Source: Candidatus Zixiibacteriota bacterium (lineage in GTDB: Bacteria > Zixibacteria > MSB-5A5 > SM23-73-2). Taken from it: 64,000 bases of DNA. The DNA lies in NCBI GenBank assembly GCA_030615745.1, contig JAUWYR010000003.1, forward strand, positions 1 to 64,000, given 5' to 3'. The translations under genes and the position numbers were made by a program. Position 1 is the first letter of the stretch; every line of letters starts with the position of its first letter. Shown here in pieces: positions 27,197 through 37,579 of this stretch. The notes beneath the pieces were generated by a model, which had not been told where the DNA came from, did not search any database, and saw only the letters and a program-made list of their open reading frames with translations.

Positions 27197-29575
27197 ATGA
27201 AAGTAAGTTACAGTTGGCTTAAAGATTTTGTTGATATAGATTACCCACCTGAGGAGATTGCCTCTAAACTCACCCTTTCCGGGAGTGAGGTGGAGACTAT
27301 TGATGTTATGGGATCGGATTTGAAAAATGTGGTTGTCGGGCAGGTCAAAAAAATAGATTCTCACCCTGAAGCTGAGAAATTGAAAATCTGCAAAGTTGAT
27401 GTGGAAAAAGAGGTTCTTCAAATAGTCTGTGGAGCTTCTAATGTAAAAGTAAAAGCTAAAGTTCCGGTTGCCTTAATTGGTGCTAAGCTTTCAGATGGTA
27501 AAGAGATCGAAAAAACTAACCTGAAAGGGATTGACTCATCTGGAATGATATGTTCGGAGGCTGAGCTCGGTTTAGGTGAGGATTCGCAAGGGATTATGAT
27601 TTTGGATGACGAGCTTAGAGTTGGTGAAAATCTTAGCTCCGCTTTGGATTTAGAGGATTTTATCTTCAATTTAGATCTTACACCAAACAGGCCAGATTGC
27701 CTTTCTATCTTGGGCGTTGCCAGAGAAATATCTGCTCTTTTTGGTTTACCATTAAAAAAACCTACTCCAGTAGTTGAAGAAGCAGAAATATTGGCTTCTT
27801 CTCAAATTAAAGTAAAAATAGATGAAGTTTCTTTTTGCCCTCGTTATACCTGTAGAATAATAAGGGATGTAAAAGTCAGACCCTCTCCTTTCTGGATTAG
27901 AAGAAGACTCCAGTCATGTGGTATTCGATCTATCAATAATGTTGTTGATGCGACCAATTACGTGATGTTGGAGTTAGGGCATCCACTACATGCCTTTGAT
28001 TATGACCTTTTCTCTCAAGGTGAGGTTGTGGTTCGAAAAGCATATCAAAAAGAAAAGTTTGTAACCTTAGATGGAACCGAAAGAGAACTTGACCCTGAGA
28101 TTTTGTTGATCACCGATGGTCAGAGGCCGGTTGCAGTTGCAGGAATTATGGGAGGGTTTGAATCTGAGGTGAAAGAAAAGACTAAAAACATCCTGCTCGA
28201 AAGCGCCTATTTTGACCCGGGTATAATCAGAAGGGGAAGAATCAAACTCGGAATCACCTCTGAGTCCTCTCACCGATTTGAACGAGGAGCAGACCCTAAT
28301 AACGTCGATTTCGCCTGTAATAGGGCAATGGAGCTTATTCATAAAATAGCTGGAGGTGAGGTCTTAAAAGGTTTAGTTGATAATTACCCTAAAAAAATAC
28401 AAGTTAAAAAAATCGATTTAAGACCGAAAAGGGTAAATCAGATTTTGGGAACAGAATTTTCATCATCTGAGATTTCACAAATCCTCAAAAGCTTGGAATT
28501 CAAGTTAGAGGGAGATAAAGATCTTAAAGTTGAGGTTCCGACATTCAGACCGGATGTGACCCGTGAGATCGACCTTATTGAGGAAGTTGCTCGAATATAT
28601 GGGTATGACCGTATCGAAACGCGAATGTGTGCTTCTGGAAATTTGGTTACCACTCTACCTCGAGAGGAAAAATTTTTAATAAGAGTAAAAGAGATTTTAA
28701 AAGGATTGGGTCTTTATGAGGTAGTAACTAACGATTTGGTCGATCCTGAGATGATGCAAAAAATCTTTCCTGAAAAAAAATCAGTCAAAATTCAAAATCC
28801 TTTAAGCCCAGACCTTTCAGTTTTGCGCACCTCTCTTTTTTTCGATCTCCTTTTAGTTGTGAGTCATAACAAGAAAAGAAAAGAAGACCAGGTGAAGATT
28901 TTTGAGATTGGGAAGGTGTTTAAAGACAGAGATGAAGGACTTCCAGAGGAGAAATACAAAATAGGAGTTGCTTTATCCGGAGCCCAAGAAGTTTTTTTCC
29001 GGAACAAAAAAATGGATTTAGAATTTTTCTACATAAAAGGGATTTTAGAGTCATTTTTTGAGAGCTTATCCATAGATTCCTTTATTCTAATACCTAATAC
29101 ATATCCATCTTTTTCAAAAGGTAGAAGTTTCGATATCAAAATCAAAAAGCAAAAAATAGGGTTTTTGGGTGAAGTTAATGAGAACATTTTAGGGGATTTT
29201 GATATTAAGGATAAAGTTTTTCTATGTGAAATAGATTTCGATTCACTTTTAAGCCGCCTTCCAGATAAGAGGTCATATCAGGCTTTGCCAAAGTTTCCTC
29301 CAGTGGATCGGGATATAGCCATTGTTGTGAATGATAACATCTTAGCTTTTGATGTTGAAAAATTGATCAAGAAAACTGGAGGAGAGATTTTGGAAAAAGT
29401 AACCCTTTTCGACCTTTACAGAGGAGCTCAAATCCCCTTGGGGAAAAAAAGCTTGGCATATTCTTTAAGATATAGGTCAAAAGAAAAGACCTTAACAGAT
29501 GAGGATGTGAATAAAATTCATTCTGAGATAATAAAGATTTTGAAAAAAGAATTTGGAGCAAATTTGAGGAGTTAA
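27197..29575 (+). CDS. pheT: phenylalanine--tRNA ligase beta subunit
   Basis: MKVSYSWLKDFVDI, EMAP domain, B3/B4 and B5 domains, FDX-ACB C-terminus. Confidence 0.97.
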   Translation: MKVSYSWLKDFVDIDYPPEEIASKLTLSGSEVETIDVMGSDLKNVVVGQVKKIDSHPEAEKLKICKVDVEKEVLQIVCGASNVKVKAKVPVALIGAKLSDGKEIEKTNLKGIDSSGMICSEAELGLGEDSQGIMILDDELRVGENLSSALDLEDFIFNLDLTPNRPDCLSILGVAREISALFGLPLKKPTPVVEEAEILASSQIKVKIDEVSFCPRYTCRIIRDVKVRPSPFWIRRRLQSCGIRSINNVVDATNYVMLELGHPLHAFDYDLFSQGEVVVRKAYQKEKFVTLDGTERELDPEILLITDGQRPVAVAGIMGGFESEVKEKTKNILLESAYFDPGIIRRGRIKLGITSESSHRFERGADPNNVDFACNRAMELIHKIAGGEVLKGLVDNYPKKIQVKKIDLRPKRVNQILGTEFSSSEISQILKSLEFKLEGDKDLKVEVPTFRPDVTREIDLIEEVARIYGYDRIETRMCASGNLVTTLPREEKFLIRVKEILKGLGLYEVVTNDLVDPEMMQKIFPEKKSVKIQNPLSPDLSVLRTSLFFDLLLVVSHNKKRKEDQVKIFEIGKVFKDRDEGLPEEKYKIGVALSGAQEVFFRNKKMDLEFFYIKGILESFFESLSIDSFILIPNTYPSFSKGRSFDIKIKKQKIGFLGEVNENILGDFDIKDKVFLCEIDFDSLLSRLPDKRSYQALPKFPPVDRDIAIVVNDNILAFDVEKLIKKTGGEILEKVTLFDLYRGAQIPLGKKSLAYSLRYRSKEKTLTDEDVNKIHSEIIKILKKEFGANLRS

Positions 29576-29596
29576 ACCCTAAAAAGAGGGGTTTTT

Positions 29597-29881
29597 ATGC
29601 AGATGGAAAATTTCAACCAGTTGGAACAGAGAATAATAAAAATAATTGCTCTAATAGACAAACTTAAGCAGGAAAACGAGCAGGTCACTAACTCCTATAA
29701 TGGACTTGCATCCAAGATTTTCGAATTTGAGAAAAAAAATAAAAGTTTATTGGAGGAAAACGAACAGCTAAAAAAAGCCTTAAAGGATGTCGAAAATAAA
29801 TTTAAAGAAAAAGAGAAAAAGATTAAAGAAAGGATGGATAGTCTTTTGAGCCGATTAAAAATGGTGGAGGAAATTGGGTAA
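29597..29881 (+). CDS. coiled-coil protein (ZapB-like position and composition)
   Basis: Heptad-like coiled coil; just upstream of zapA. Confidence 0.55.
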   Translation: MQMENFNQLEQRIIKIIALIDKLKQENEQVTNSYNGLASKIFEFEKKNKSLLEENEQLKKALKDVENKFKEKEKKIKERMDSLLSRLKMVEEIG

Positions 29882-29889
29882 ATTAGGAC

Positions 29890-29919
29890 TTGACAAAGCA
29901 AATAATAATTTTTTATTAA
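29890..29919 (+). promoter_or_regulatory. possible promoter upstream of zapA
   Basis: TTGACA 29890-29895, N18, TATTAA 29914-29919. Confidence 0.35.
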
Positions 29920-29960
29920 TAGTATAAACTATATAGTGGGGTTAGAGCAAAACTTTATTT

Positions 29961-30266
29961 ATGGAAGATAAAAAACAGATAGTAAGAGTGAACATTATGG
30001 GAGAGGATTATCCTATAAAAGCTGATGCTGATAGAAGCTATATTTTGCAGGTTGCAAAATATGTAGATTCGAAGATGCAAGAGGTTGCAAATAGAATCTC
30101 AGTTCACTCTCCTGTCAAAGTGGCAGTTTTGGCAGCAATGAATATTGCAGGTGAGCTTTTTAAAGAAAGATTAGATAAAGACAAAAGATTATCAGATATA
30201 GAGGAAAGAGCACAATCACTTTTACAATGGCTCGATAGTAAGATAATAGAAGAAGATTTGCAATAG
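29961..30266 (+). CDS. zapA: cell division protein ZapA
   Basis: VRVNIMGEDYPIKADADRSYILQVAKYVDSKMQE...AVLAAMNIAGELF. Confidence 0.85.
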   Translation: MEDKKQIVRVNIMGEDYPIKADADRSYILQVAKYVDSKMQEVANRISVHSPVKVAVLAAMNIAGELFKERLDKDKRLSDIEERAQSLLQWLDSKIIEEDLQ

Positions 30267-30290
30267 TTGTAAAAGGGATTTTTTGCTTTT

Positions 30291-30350
30291 AACCCCATTT
30301 TAGCTTTTTGAGACTTATGTCTCAAAAAAGTTCGAAGTGGGGTTTTTGTT
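30291..30350 (+). terminator. two-level hairpin followed by T-run between zapA and rny
   Basis: Inner ctttttgagac-ttat-gtctcaaaaaag; outer aacccca/tggggtt; then TTTGTTTT. Confidence 0.65.
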
Positions 30351-30364
30351 TTGGAGGTGGAAAG

Positions 30365-31927
30365 ATGAATAGTATTATGTTAATCGGGATAATTGGGGTG
30401 GTAGCTTTTATAGCTTTTTTTGTGGGATGGTTTATTAGCAGGAGAATAGGGGAGTCAAGATTAGCAAGGGCTGAGGAGCTGGCTAAAAAAATCATAGAGG
30501 AGGCAGAAAAAGAGGCGGAGATCAAGAAAAAAGAAGCAACTCTTGAGGCAAGGGATGAATGGTTTAAAGCCAAATCAAATTTCGAGAAAGAACTTCACTT
30601 TAAAAAAGCTGAGTTTTCCCGACGTGAAAAAAAGCTTTATGAAAGGGAATCCTATCTGGACAGAAAAGTTGATATTCTGAATAAAAAAGAAAGGGATGTC
30701 CAGAACAAGGAGAGGATATTATATGCCAGGGATAAAGCGATCAACTTTCAGGAAAAAGAGCTCCAAAGATTGATAGCTGCTCAGAACAAGCAGCTCGAAA
30801 GAATAGCTCAGATGAGTCAGGAGGAGGCGAAAAAACTATTGATGCAGAATTTGGAAGCTCAAGCCAGGCAGGATGCTACCCAAATGATTAAGGAGATAAA
30901 AGATAAGGCAGAGCAGACCGCGGAAAAGGAAGCCAAAAATATAATTATCTCAGCAATACAGAGGTGCGCAGCTGATTATACAGTTGAATCCACTGTCTCG
31001 GTAGTGAATCTTCCAAACGAGGAAATGAAAGGGAGAATAATAGGAAGGGAGGGGAGAAATATAAGGTCTTTAGAGACTGAGACCGGAATAGATGTTATCG
31101 TGGATGATACTCCGGAGGCGGTCATTCTTTCTGGATATGATCCTATCAGAAGGGAGATTGCTAAAATGGCTCTCGAAAGGTTAGTTATGGATGGACGTAT
31201 TCATCCCGCACGTATCGAGGAGGTAGTTGCAAAAGCTAAAAAGGAGATGGAGATTTTAATAAGGGAGATCGGTGAACAGGCTTGCTTTGATGTTGGAATT
31301 CACGGTCTTCATCCTGAGTTGATCAAACTTTTAGGGAAACTACACTTCCGCACAAGTTATGGTCAGAATGTCCTGCAACATTCCAAGGAAGTGGCTTTTT
31401 TGGCTGGACTGATGGCAGCTGAGCTGAGCTTAGATGCAAACTTAGCAAAAAGGGCTGGGCTTTTACACGACATAGGAAAAACAGTGGATAAGGAGACCGA
31501 GGGAACCCATTCCCAGATCGGGTATAATTTAACTTTGAAATATGGGGAGCATCCTTTAGTTTTAAATGCCATTGCTGCCCATCATGAGGATGTGCCCCAT
31601 GAATCTCCCTATTCGGTATTAGTTCAGGCAGCTGATGCCATATCCGGAGCCAGACCAGGTGCTCGCAGGGAGACTTTAGAGGGGTATATCAAAAGACTGC
31701 AGAAATTGGAGGAGCTGGCTGACTCCTTTAAAGGAGTAGCTAAAGCCTATGCCATTCAGGCTGGAAGGGAGGTAAGGATAATAGTAGAACATAACTTAGT
31801 AGATGATACAAAAGCATCTGAACTCGCCTCTGAAATTTCCAAGAAGATCGAGGCTGAGCTCGAATACCCTGGTCAGATTAAGGTAACGGTGATTCGGGAG
31901 ATCCGAGCAGTTGAGTATGCTAAATAG
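30365..31927 (+). CDS. rny: ribonuclease Y
   Basis: N-terminal TM, coiled coil, KH ([15 protein letters not shown]), HD ([16 protein letters not shown]...HDIGK). Confidence 0.97.
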   Translation: MNSIMLIGIIGVVAFIAFFVGWFISRRIGESRLARAEELAKKIIEEAEKEAEIKKKEATLEARDEWFKAKSNFEKELHFKKAEFSRREKKLYERESYLDRKVDILNKKERDVQNKERILYARDKAINFQEKELQRLIAAQNKQLERIAQMSQEEAKKLLMQNLEAQARQDATQMIKEIKDKAEQTAEKEAKNIIISAIQRCAADYTVESTVSVVNLPNEEMKGRIIGREGRNIRSLETETGIDVIVDDTPEAVILSGYDPIRREIAKMALERLVMDGRIHPARIEEVVAKAKKEMEILIREIGEQACFDVGIHGLHPELIKLLGKLHFRTSYGQNVLQHSKEVAFLAGLMAAELSLDANLAKRAGLLHDIGKTVDKETEGTHSQIGYNLTLKYGEHPLVLNAIAAHHEDVPHESPYSVLVQAADAISGARPGARRETLEGYIKRLQKLEELADSFKGVAKAYAIQAGREVRIIVEHNLVDDTKASELASEISKKIEAELEYPGQIKVTVIREIRAVEYAK

Positions 31928-31947
31928 TTTGAGACCAAGGAGAGATT

Positions 31948-32742
31948 TTGAAGATACTTTTCATAGCTGATATTGTGGGAAGACCTGGAAGATGGGCTTG
32001 CTCCCAGCTCCTTCCTGATCTTAAAAGAAGTTTAGATATTGACTTTGTTATCGCCAATGTGGAAAATGCAGCAGGTGGATTCGGGCTGACCAAAGAGATC
32101 ACCCAAAAGATATTTACTTATGGAGTTGATTGTCAGACCTCTGGAAACCACATCTGGGATAGAAAAGAGATTTTCCCATATCTGGATTGTGAATCACATC
32201 TTTTAAGACCTGCTAACTATCCTGAAGGGGCTCCGGGCAGAGGTTGGGGAATTTATCAGACGAAAAAAATGGATAAAGTAGGGGTGTTGAATATTCAGGG
32301 AAGGACTTTTATGTGGGAAATAGACTGTCCTTTTAGAACCTCAAAGAAGCTGATCCAGAGCCTAAAGACCGATACAAAAGTGATAATTGTTGATCTCCAT
32401 GCTGAGGCAACTTCCGAGAAAATGGCTTTGGGATGGTATCTGGATGGAGAGGTCTCTGCTGTTGTTGGTTCTCATACCCATATTCAAACAGCAGATGAGG
32501 TGATTTTGCCAAATGGAACAGCCTATATAACTGATGCTGGGATGACCGGTTCTCACGATTCGGTTATAGGAATAAGAAAGGAAGATGCAATCAAAAGATT
32601 TTTAACCCAGATCCCTCACAGGTTTAGACTGGGTCTATCGGATATAAAATTTTGTGGTGTTTTAATCGAACTTGATACTCAATCAGGAAAAGCAAAAAAA
32701 ATTGAAAGATTAAAAATAGATGTGCCACAAGAGGAAACTTGA
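31948..32742 (+). CDS. ymdB: YmdB-family metallophosphoesterase
   Basis: MKILFIADIVGRPGR...ANVENAAGGFGLT...SGNHIWD...GSHTHIQTADE. Confidence 0.93.
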   Translation: MKILFIADIVGRPGRWACSQLLPDLKRSLDIDFVIANVENAAGGFGLTKEITQKIFTYGVDCQTSGNHIWDRKEIFPYLDCESHLLRPANYPEGAPGRGWGIYQTKKMDKVGVLNIQGRTFMWEIDCPFRTSKKLIQSLKTDTKVIIVDLHAEATSEKMALGWYLDGEVSAVVGSHTHIQTADEVILPNGTAYITDAGMTGSHDSVIGIRKEDAIKRFLTQIPHRFRLGLSDIKFCGVLIELDTQSGKAKKIERLKIDVPQEET

Positions 32743-32822
32743 GGTTAAAAAATAGAAAATGGTAAACAAAAAACGGAAAACAGTAAACAATTTTGAATTT
32801 TTCATTTTAAATTTTGAATTAA

Positions 32823-33713
32823 ATGGCTGAGATAATAGACGGAAAAAAAATAGCTTCGGAGATAAAAGAAGAGGTCAAATCTGAGATTGAAAAGCTAAAA
32901 TCTAAGGGCATAACTGTTGGTTTAGCAGCGGTTTTGGTGGGAGAAGATCCACCATCCCAGGTATATATTGGGATGAAATCGAAAGCATGCCAAAAGGTAG
33001 AAATATACTCTGAGGTTTTAAAATTCCCGCAACAGACACCCGAGTCAGAGCTTTTATCTCAAATAGATGTGTTGAATAAAAGACCTGATATTCACGGGAT
33101 ATTAGTTCAGCTACCTTTGCCTTTTCATATAAAAGAGGATAAGATGATACAAAGAATAGACCCTAAAAAGGACGTGGATGGATTTCATCCTTTTAATGTG
33201 GGGATGATGGTGGTGGGAAAACCGATTTTTTTACCCTGCACACCTTTTGGTATTCAACAGCTTTTGACAAGAAGTGGTAACGACCCTTCTGGAAAACATG
33301 TGGTAATTTTAGGTCGCGGTAACATAGTTGGAAGACCTCTCTCGATTCTCCTTTCACAAAAAGCCCCTGGAGCTAATGCCACTGTTACTCTTTGCCATAC
33401 CAAAACTGACAATATGAGTGAGTTGACAAAAAAGGCAGATATTTTAGTTGCTGCGATGGGAAAACCAAAATTCGTCACTAAGGATATGGTTAAAAAAGAT
33501 GCAGTGGTGATCGATGTGGGAGTAAATAGAATAGAGGATCCTCAGTCAAAAAAAGGGTACAGATTGGTAGGAGATGTAGATTTTGAATCGGTCAAAGAGA
33601 TTGCCAAATCGATCACTCCTGTTCCAGGAGGAGTTGGTCCTATGACAGTGGCAATGCTTCTTTGTAATACTCTAAAAGCGGCTAAGCTTCAGACAAAAAT
33701 TTCTGTCCTATAA
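32823..33713 (+). CDS. folD: methylenetetrahydrofolate dehydrogenase/cyclohydrolase
   Basis: GEDPPSQVYIGMKSKAC, GILVQLPLP, KDVDGFHP, VPGGVGPMTVAML. Confidence 0.97.
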   Translation: MAEIIDGKKIASEIKEEVKSEIEKLKSKGITVGLAAVLVGEDPPSQVYIGMKSKACQKVEIYSEVLKFPQQTPESELLSQIDVLNKRPDIHGILVQLPLPFHIKEDKMIQRIDPKKDVDGFHPFNVGMMVVGKPIFLPCTPFGIQQLLTRSGNDPSGKHVVILGRGNIVGRPLSILLSQKAPGANATVTLCHTKTDNMSELTKKADILVAAMGKPKFVTKDMVKKDAVVIDVGVNRIEDPQSKKGYRLVGDVDFESVKEIAKSITPVPGGVGPMTVAMLLCNTLKAAKLQTKISVL

Positions 33714-33730
33714 AATAAATCAGAAATAAC

Positions 33731-33759
33731 TTGACTTTTTAAAGGCGGGTCAATATACT
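33731..33759 (+). promoter_or_regulatory. strong sigma70-like promoter upstream of RRM gene
   Basis: TTGACT 33731-33736, N17, TATACT 33754-33759. Confidence 0.6.
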
Positions 33760-33933
33760 GATAATAGATTTTATCAATCTCAGGTCTAAACGATACTGAG
33801 AGAATAATAGACTAAAAACCCGAGGCTATATAGACTTCTTCAAAAAAATAAAATTCTAAAAAAGAAAAACTTTAAGTAAGGCTTAAGATTCCATTTCTAC
33901 CCAGAGCTTTACTTTATCAGAAAAGGAGAGAAG

Positions 33934-34245
33934 ATGAAAGGTAGTAAATTGTATGTTGGAAATTTAAGTTACTCCATTGGAGAAAATGACTTAAGGGATG
34001 CATTTTCCGAGTTTGGAAATGTAACCTCTGTTAATATTCTCACTGGGAGAGGATTCGCCTTTGTTGAGATGGAGACTCCAGAAGCAGCCCAAAATGCAAT
34101 GGAGGCTTTGGATGGGAAGGAGTTAGATGGTCGTAAACTAAGGGTGGATGAGGCAAAACCGCAACAAAAGCAGAAAAGAGGAGGCTTTAGTAAAGGCGGA
34201 GATAGAAAGGATTTTGGAAAAGGAAAAAGACGACCCAGGTGGTAA
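33934..34245 (+). CDS. RRM-domain RNA-binding protein
   Basis: KLYVGNLSYSIGENDLRDAFSEFG...GRGFAFVEM; basic Gly-rich tail. Confidence 0.95.
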   Translation: MKGSKLYVGNLSYSIGENDLRDAFSEFGNVTSVNILTGRGFAFVEMETPEAAQNAMEALDGKELDGRKLRVDEAKPQQKQKRGGFSKGGDRKDFGKGKRRPRW

Positions 34246-34336
34246 AGATTCTATAAATTTCCAACATTAGCTAAAAGCTTCAAAAGATCTGTTTGATCTT
34301 ATTGTAACGAAATTAAAGAAAGGAATTTCTGAGAGA

Positions 34337-34360
34337 GCAGGGCAGGTTGCCCTGCTTTTC
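34337..34360 (+). terminator. possible Rho-independent terminator after RRM gene
   Basis: gcagggca-ggt-tgccctgc followed by TTTTC. Confidence 0.6.
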
Positions 34361-34400
34361 TGTTTATCAGGAACCGAAAATAGGTCTCTAATTTTTTGTT

Positions 34401-35051
34401 CTGTCAGGAGCTACTCCTGACAGGGGGTGTCAGGTCTGAGGACCTGACACAACATAAAGGGAGGGGATAAACCCCTCCCCTACGGGTGGTCAGTGAAAAG
34501 AGGCTGGAGATTTGAGAAAGAGAAAAAAGTTCAGTAGACAGTAGTCAGTATACAGTGAACAGTAGACAGAAAACGGGAAACAGAAAAAAAAACCTTAATA
34601 TAGTGGCGTCAGGAGTTTCCTCCTGATGCTTTTTCTGTCGGGAGGTAACTTTTGACAGCACTTTGTAAGGAGTGCGATCCCGCCTTTGGCGGGACGCATG
34701 CAATCCATATGGATTGCACTCCATAAAAGGTCAAGGGTGCCCTCACCCTTGACTAACGAGTGTAGCGTCTATGTTAGTGCGGGAATTGGATTTCCCGCAC
34801 GGGGGTAAGGTTGGGGAATTCCAATTCCCCAACCAACAAAAAACGTCTGGGATAAACCCAGACGCTACGACTGATCTGGTGGCACAGAATCCTGACGGGT
34901 CAGCCTGCCCGGCCAGGGGGGACCCGGCAGGCACGTAATTTGTCAAGTTGCATCGGGGTACCTTACCCCGATGCAAAAGAATAGGAACAGGTTTTCAAAC
35001 CTGTCCTGGACCCTTAATTTGAGGATTTTGAAAGTAAAGCTGAAGCTTTAC
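34401..35051. repeat. array of at least 12 distinct hairpins, several nested
   Basis: e.g. ctgtcaggag-cta-ctcctgacag; gtgtcaggtc-tgag-gacctgacac; gcaatccatatggattgc; ggttggggaatt-cc-aattccccaacc; gcatcggggta-cct-taccccgatgc. Confidence 0.92.
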
Positions 35052-35139
35052 ACTCCAGAAGAAAATTACATCAAATTTTTTTTGGAGGTTAGATCAATAA
35101 TACTTCCCGGTATTATTTTGAAAAATCTGCAAAAATCAA

Positions 35140-35167
35140 TTGACAGAAAAGGATTTTTTTGTAAATT
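35140..35167 (+). promoter_or_regulatory. possible promoter upstream of HNH gene
   Basis: TTGACA 35140-35145, N16, TAAATT 35162-35167. Confidence 0.4.
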
Positions 35168-35193
35168 AGATAAAAAGTTACTTTTAAAACGTT

Positions 35194-35700
35194 ATGCTTA
35201 GCAGAGCTGTCTTGGTTTTGAATCAAAATTATGAGCCCTTATCTGTATGTACAGTTAAAAGGGCTGTGGTTATGCTTTTTTTGGGCAAGGTGGAGCTGGT
35301 GGAAAAATACGATGGTTATAGGCTTCATTCGGTCACTTTGGTTGTGCCAGTTCCGAGCGTGGTGAGATTGGGATTTTATGTAAAGTTTCCTCAAAAAAAG
35401 ATACTTTTAACAAGGAAAAATATTGTCAAACGGGATAGACATACCTGCCAGTATTGCGGAGAAAGCCATACCCAGATGACGGTTGACCATGTTATTCCCA
35501 AAATCTATGGAGGAACAGATTCCTGGGAGAATTTAGTCTGCGCCTGCATTGAATGTAATAACATCAAGGGAAATCGAACCCCGGAGCAAGCTGGATTGAA
35601 ACTATTGAGAAAACCTAAAAAACCCAATCATATCACCTTCATCCGTCAGTTCGTTGGAATAGTGGATGATAAATGGAGGCGGTATCTATTTTTAGATTAA
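35194..35700 (+). CDS. HNH endonuclease family protein
   Basis: CQYCGESHTQMTVDHVIPKIYGGTDSWENLVCACIECNNIKGNRTP. Confidence 0.93.
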   Translation: MLSRAVLVLNQNYEPLSVCTVKRAVVMLFLGKVELVEKYDGYRLHSVTLVVPVPSVVRLGFYVKFPQKKILLTRKNIVKRDRHTCQYCGESHTQMTVDHVIPKIYGGTDSWENLVCACIECNNIKGNRTPEQAGLKLLRKPKKPNHITFIRQFVGIVDDKWRRYLFLD

Positions 35701-35752
35701 AAAATCTTTGCGGATGCATCTTGAGATTTTACAAAAATTCTAAATTAAAAAC

Positions 35753-35775
35753 AAAGCGAGGTTTTTCCTCGCTTT
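35753..35775 (+). terminator. hairpin after HNH gene
   Basis: aaagcgagg-ttttt-cctcgcttt. Confidence 0.55.
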
Positions 35776-35799
35776 AATAATAAAAAGTAAAGGAAAAAA

Positions 35800-36780
35800 A
35801 TGGCAAAAGATGTTATCCTTTCTGGAATGCAACCCACTGGAAAATTGCATTTAGGGAATTTAGAAGGAGCTTTAAAAAATTGGGTAAGTTTGCAGAACGA
35901 TTATCAGATGTATTGCTGTATTGTGGACTGGCATTCTTTAACCTCTGATTATGCTCATACAGGTGATTTAAAGGAAAGGATTTTCGAGATGGCTATGGAT
36001 TATTTAGCTTCAGGCTTGAACCCAGAAAAATGCGCTATTTTTGTTCAATCTCAGATCAAAGAGCATGCTGAATTGCATCTACTTTTTTCAATGCTTGTTC
36101 CTGTTCCAAGGTTGGCTCGTGTGCCCTCTTTCAAAGAAAAGAGAAAGGAGCTGGGGCTTGATAGTTATGGTTTTTTAGGCTATCCCGTGCTTCAGGCTGC
36201 AGATATATTGATTTACAAAGCTAAATATGTTCCAGTGGGGCAGGACCAACTACCTCATATAGAGCTAACCAGGGAGATTGCAAGGAAATTTAATAGCTTT
36301 TATGGAGATGTTTTCCCTGAGCCTGAGGCAAAGCTAACTAAGTTTCCAGTAATTCCAGGAATTGATGGCAGGAAAATGAGCAAGTCCTACAATAACGATA
36401 TAACCATAGCGGAGTCCCCGGAGGAGACCACCGTAAAGATTATGAAGATGTATACTGACCCCAAAAAGATATATAAGGGCGATCCTGGTCATCCAGAGGA
36501 ATGCCCGGTCTATCTTTTACACCAGATCTATACTCTCGATTATGAAAAGATTTATCCTGTCTGTCATTCAGGTGAATTAGGATGTGTGGAGTGCAAGAAG
36601 ATTTTAGCCAAGAATTTGAACAAAGCTTTAGAACTAATAAGGGCTAAAAGAAAAGAGCTGGAGGAGAATCCAGAAATCGTAAAGTCTGCCTTAGAATCTG
36701 GAGCAAAAAAGGCTCAGAAGAAAGCCAAAGAGACAATGAAAGATGTTAGAAAAGCTATAGGGCTTTGCGGAGCATCTTGA
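35800..36780 (+). CDS. trpS: tryptophan--tRNA ligase
   Basis: SGMQPTGKLHLGNLEGALKNW; GRKMSKSYNN. Confidence 0.97.
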   Translation: MAKDVILSGMQPTGKLHLGNLEGALKNWVSLQNDYQMYCCIVDWHSLTSDYAHTGDLKERIFEMAMDYLASGLNPEKCAIFVQSQIKEHAELHLLFSMLVPVPRLARVPSFKEKRKELGLDSYGFLGYPVLQAADILIYKAKYVPVGQDQLPHIELTREIARKFNSFYGDVFPEPEAKLTKFPVIPGIDGRKMSKSYNNDITIAESPEETTVKIMKMYTDPKKIYKGDPGHPEECPVYLLHQIYTLDYEKIYPVCHSGELGCVECKKILAKNLNKALELIRAKRKELEENPEIVKSALESGAKKAQKKAKETMKDVRKAIGLCGAS

Positions 36781-36790
36781 CGATTTTAAG

Positions 36791-37564
36791 ATGGAGAAAG
36801 AATACGATTTTAAAACAAACGAAAAGCTTAAAGAATATCCGGTAAGACTTCCCTGTTTTGAAGGTCCTTTGGACCTTTTATTCTATCTTATCAAGAAAAA
36901 CCAGATCGAGATTTACGATATTCCGATCTCTTTGGTTGCCCAGCAATATTTAGAATATCTTGAATTGATGAGGGTTTTGGACCTGGAGATAGCTGGTGAG
37001 TTTTTGGTCTTGGCTGCAACACTTTTAAGGATAAAGGCTAAAATGCTTTTGCCTCCCACAGAAGATGAAGAAGAGACAGAGGAAGACCCTTGTGCGGAAT
37101 TGGTTGAGGCTTTGTTCGATTATCAAAAATACAAAAAGACAGCAGATTTTCTCAGAGAAAAAGAAACTGAGGAGTTTTCGTTTTACCCTCGCTCTTTTCC
37201 CCCCTATCTCGAGGGTTCAGAAGAGATGGAGGACAAATCCAAAAAGGTAAGTTTATATGATCTTTTGGAGGCATTCAAAAAAGTTTTAGCCAAAGCCACA
37301 GAAGAGCCAACACATATTATTACAGTGCTTAAGATAACAATAGAACAAAGGATTAACTATATTTTATCCTTTTTGGATAATAAAAAAAAGGTAAGTTTTA
37401 CAGATCTTTTTATGGACAATCCAAAAAGATTGGTTATGATCGTTACCTTCATAGCTATTTTGGAATTGATAAGGTTAAATAAGATAAAAGTTCTTCAGAG
37501 AAAAAAATTCTCTGAGATATGGGTTTATGCGAAGCATTCTTCGAATAAGAAAGATAAGCCTTAA
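36791..37564 (+). CDS. scpA: segregation and condensation protein A
   Basis: FEGPLDLLFYLIKKNQIEIYDIPI...EFLVLAATLLRIKAKMLLP. Confidence 0.95.
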   Translation: MEKEYDFKTNEKLKEYPVRLPCFEGPLDLLFYLIKKNQIEIYDIPISLVAQQYLEYLELMRVLDLEIAGEFLVLAATLLRIKAKMLLPPTEDEEETEEDPCAELVEALFDYQKYKKTADFLREKETEEFSFYPRSFPPYLEGSEEMEDKSKKVSLYDLLEAFKKVLAKATEEPTHIITVLKITIEQRINYILSFLDNKKKVSFTDLFMDNPKRLVMIVTFIAILELIRLNKIKVLQRKKFSEIWVYAKHSSNKKDKP

Positions 37565-37579
37565 AATTGGAGGGGAAGA

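Noticed and set aside
34743-35201. ORFs 34743-34976 (-) and 34971-35201 (+)
   Set aside because: Overlap the hairpin array; no homology-like features.
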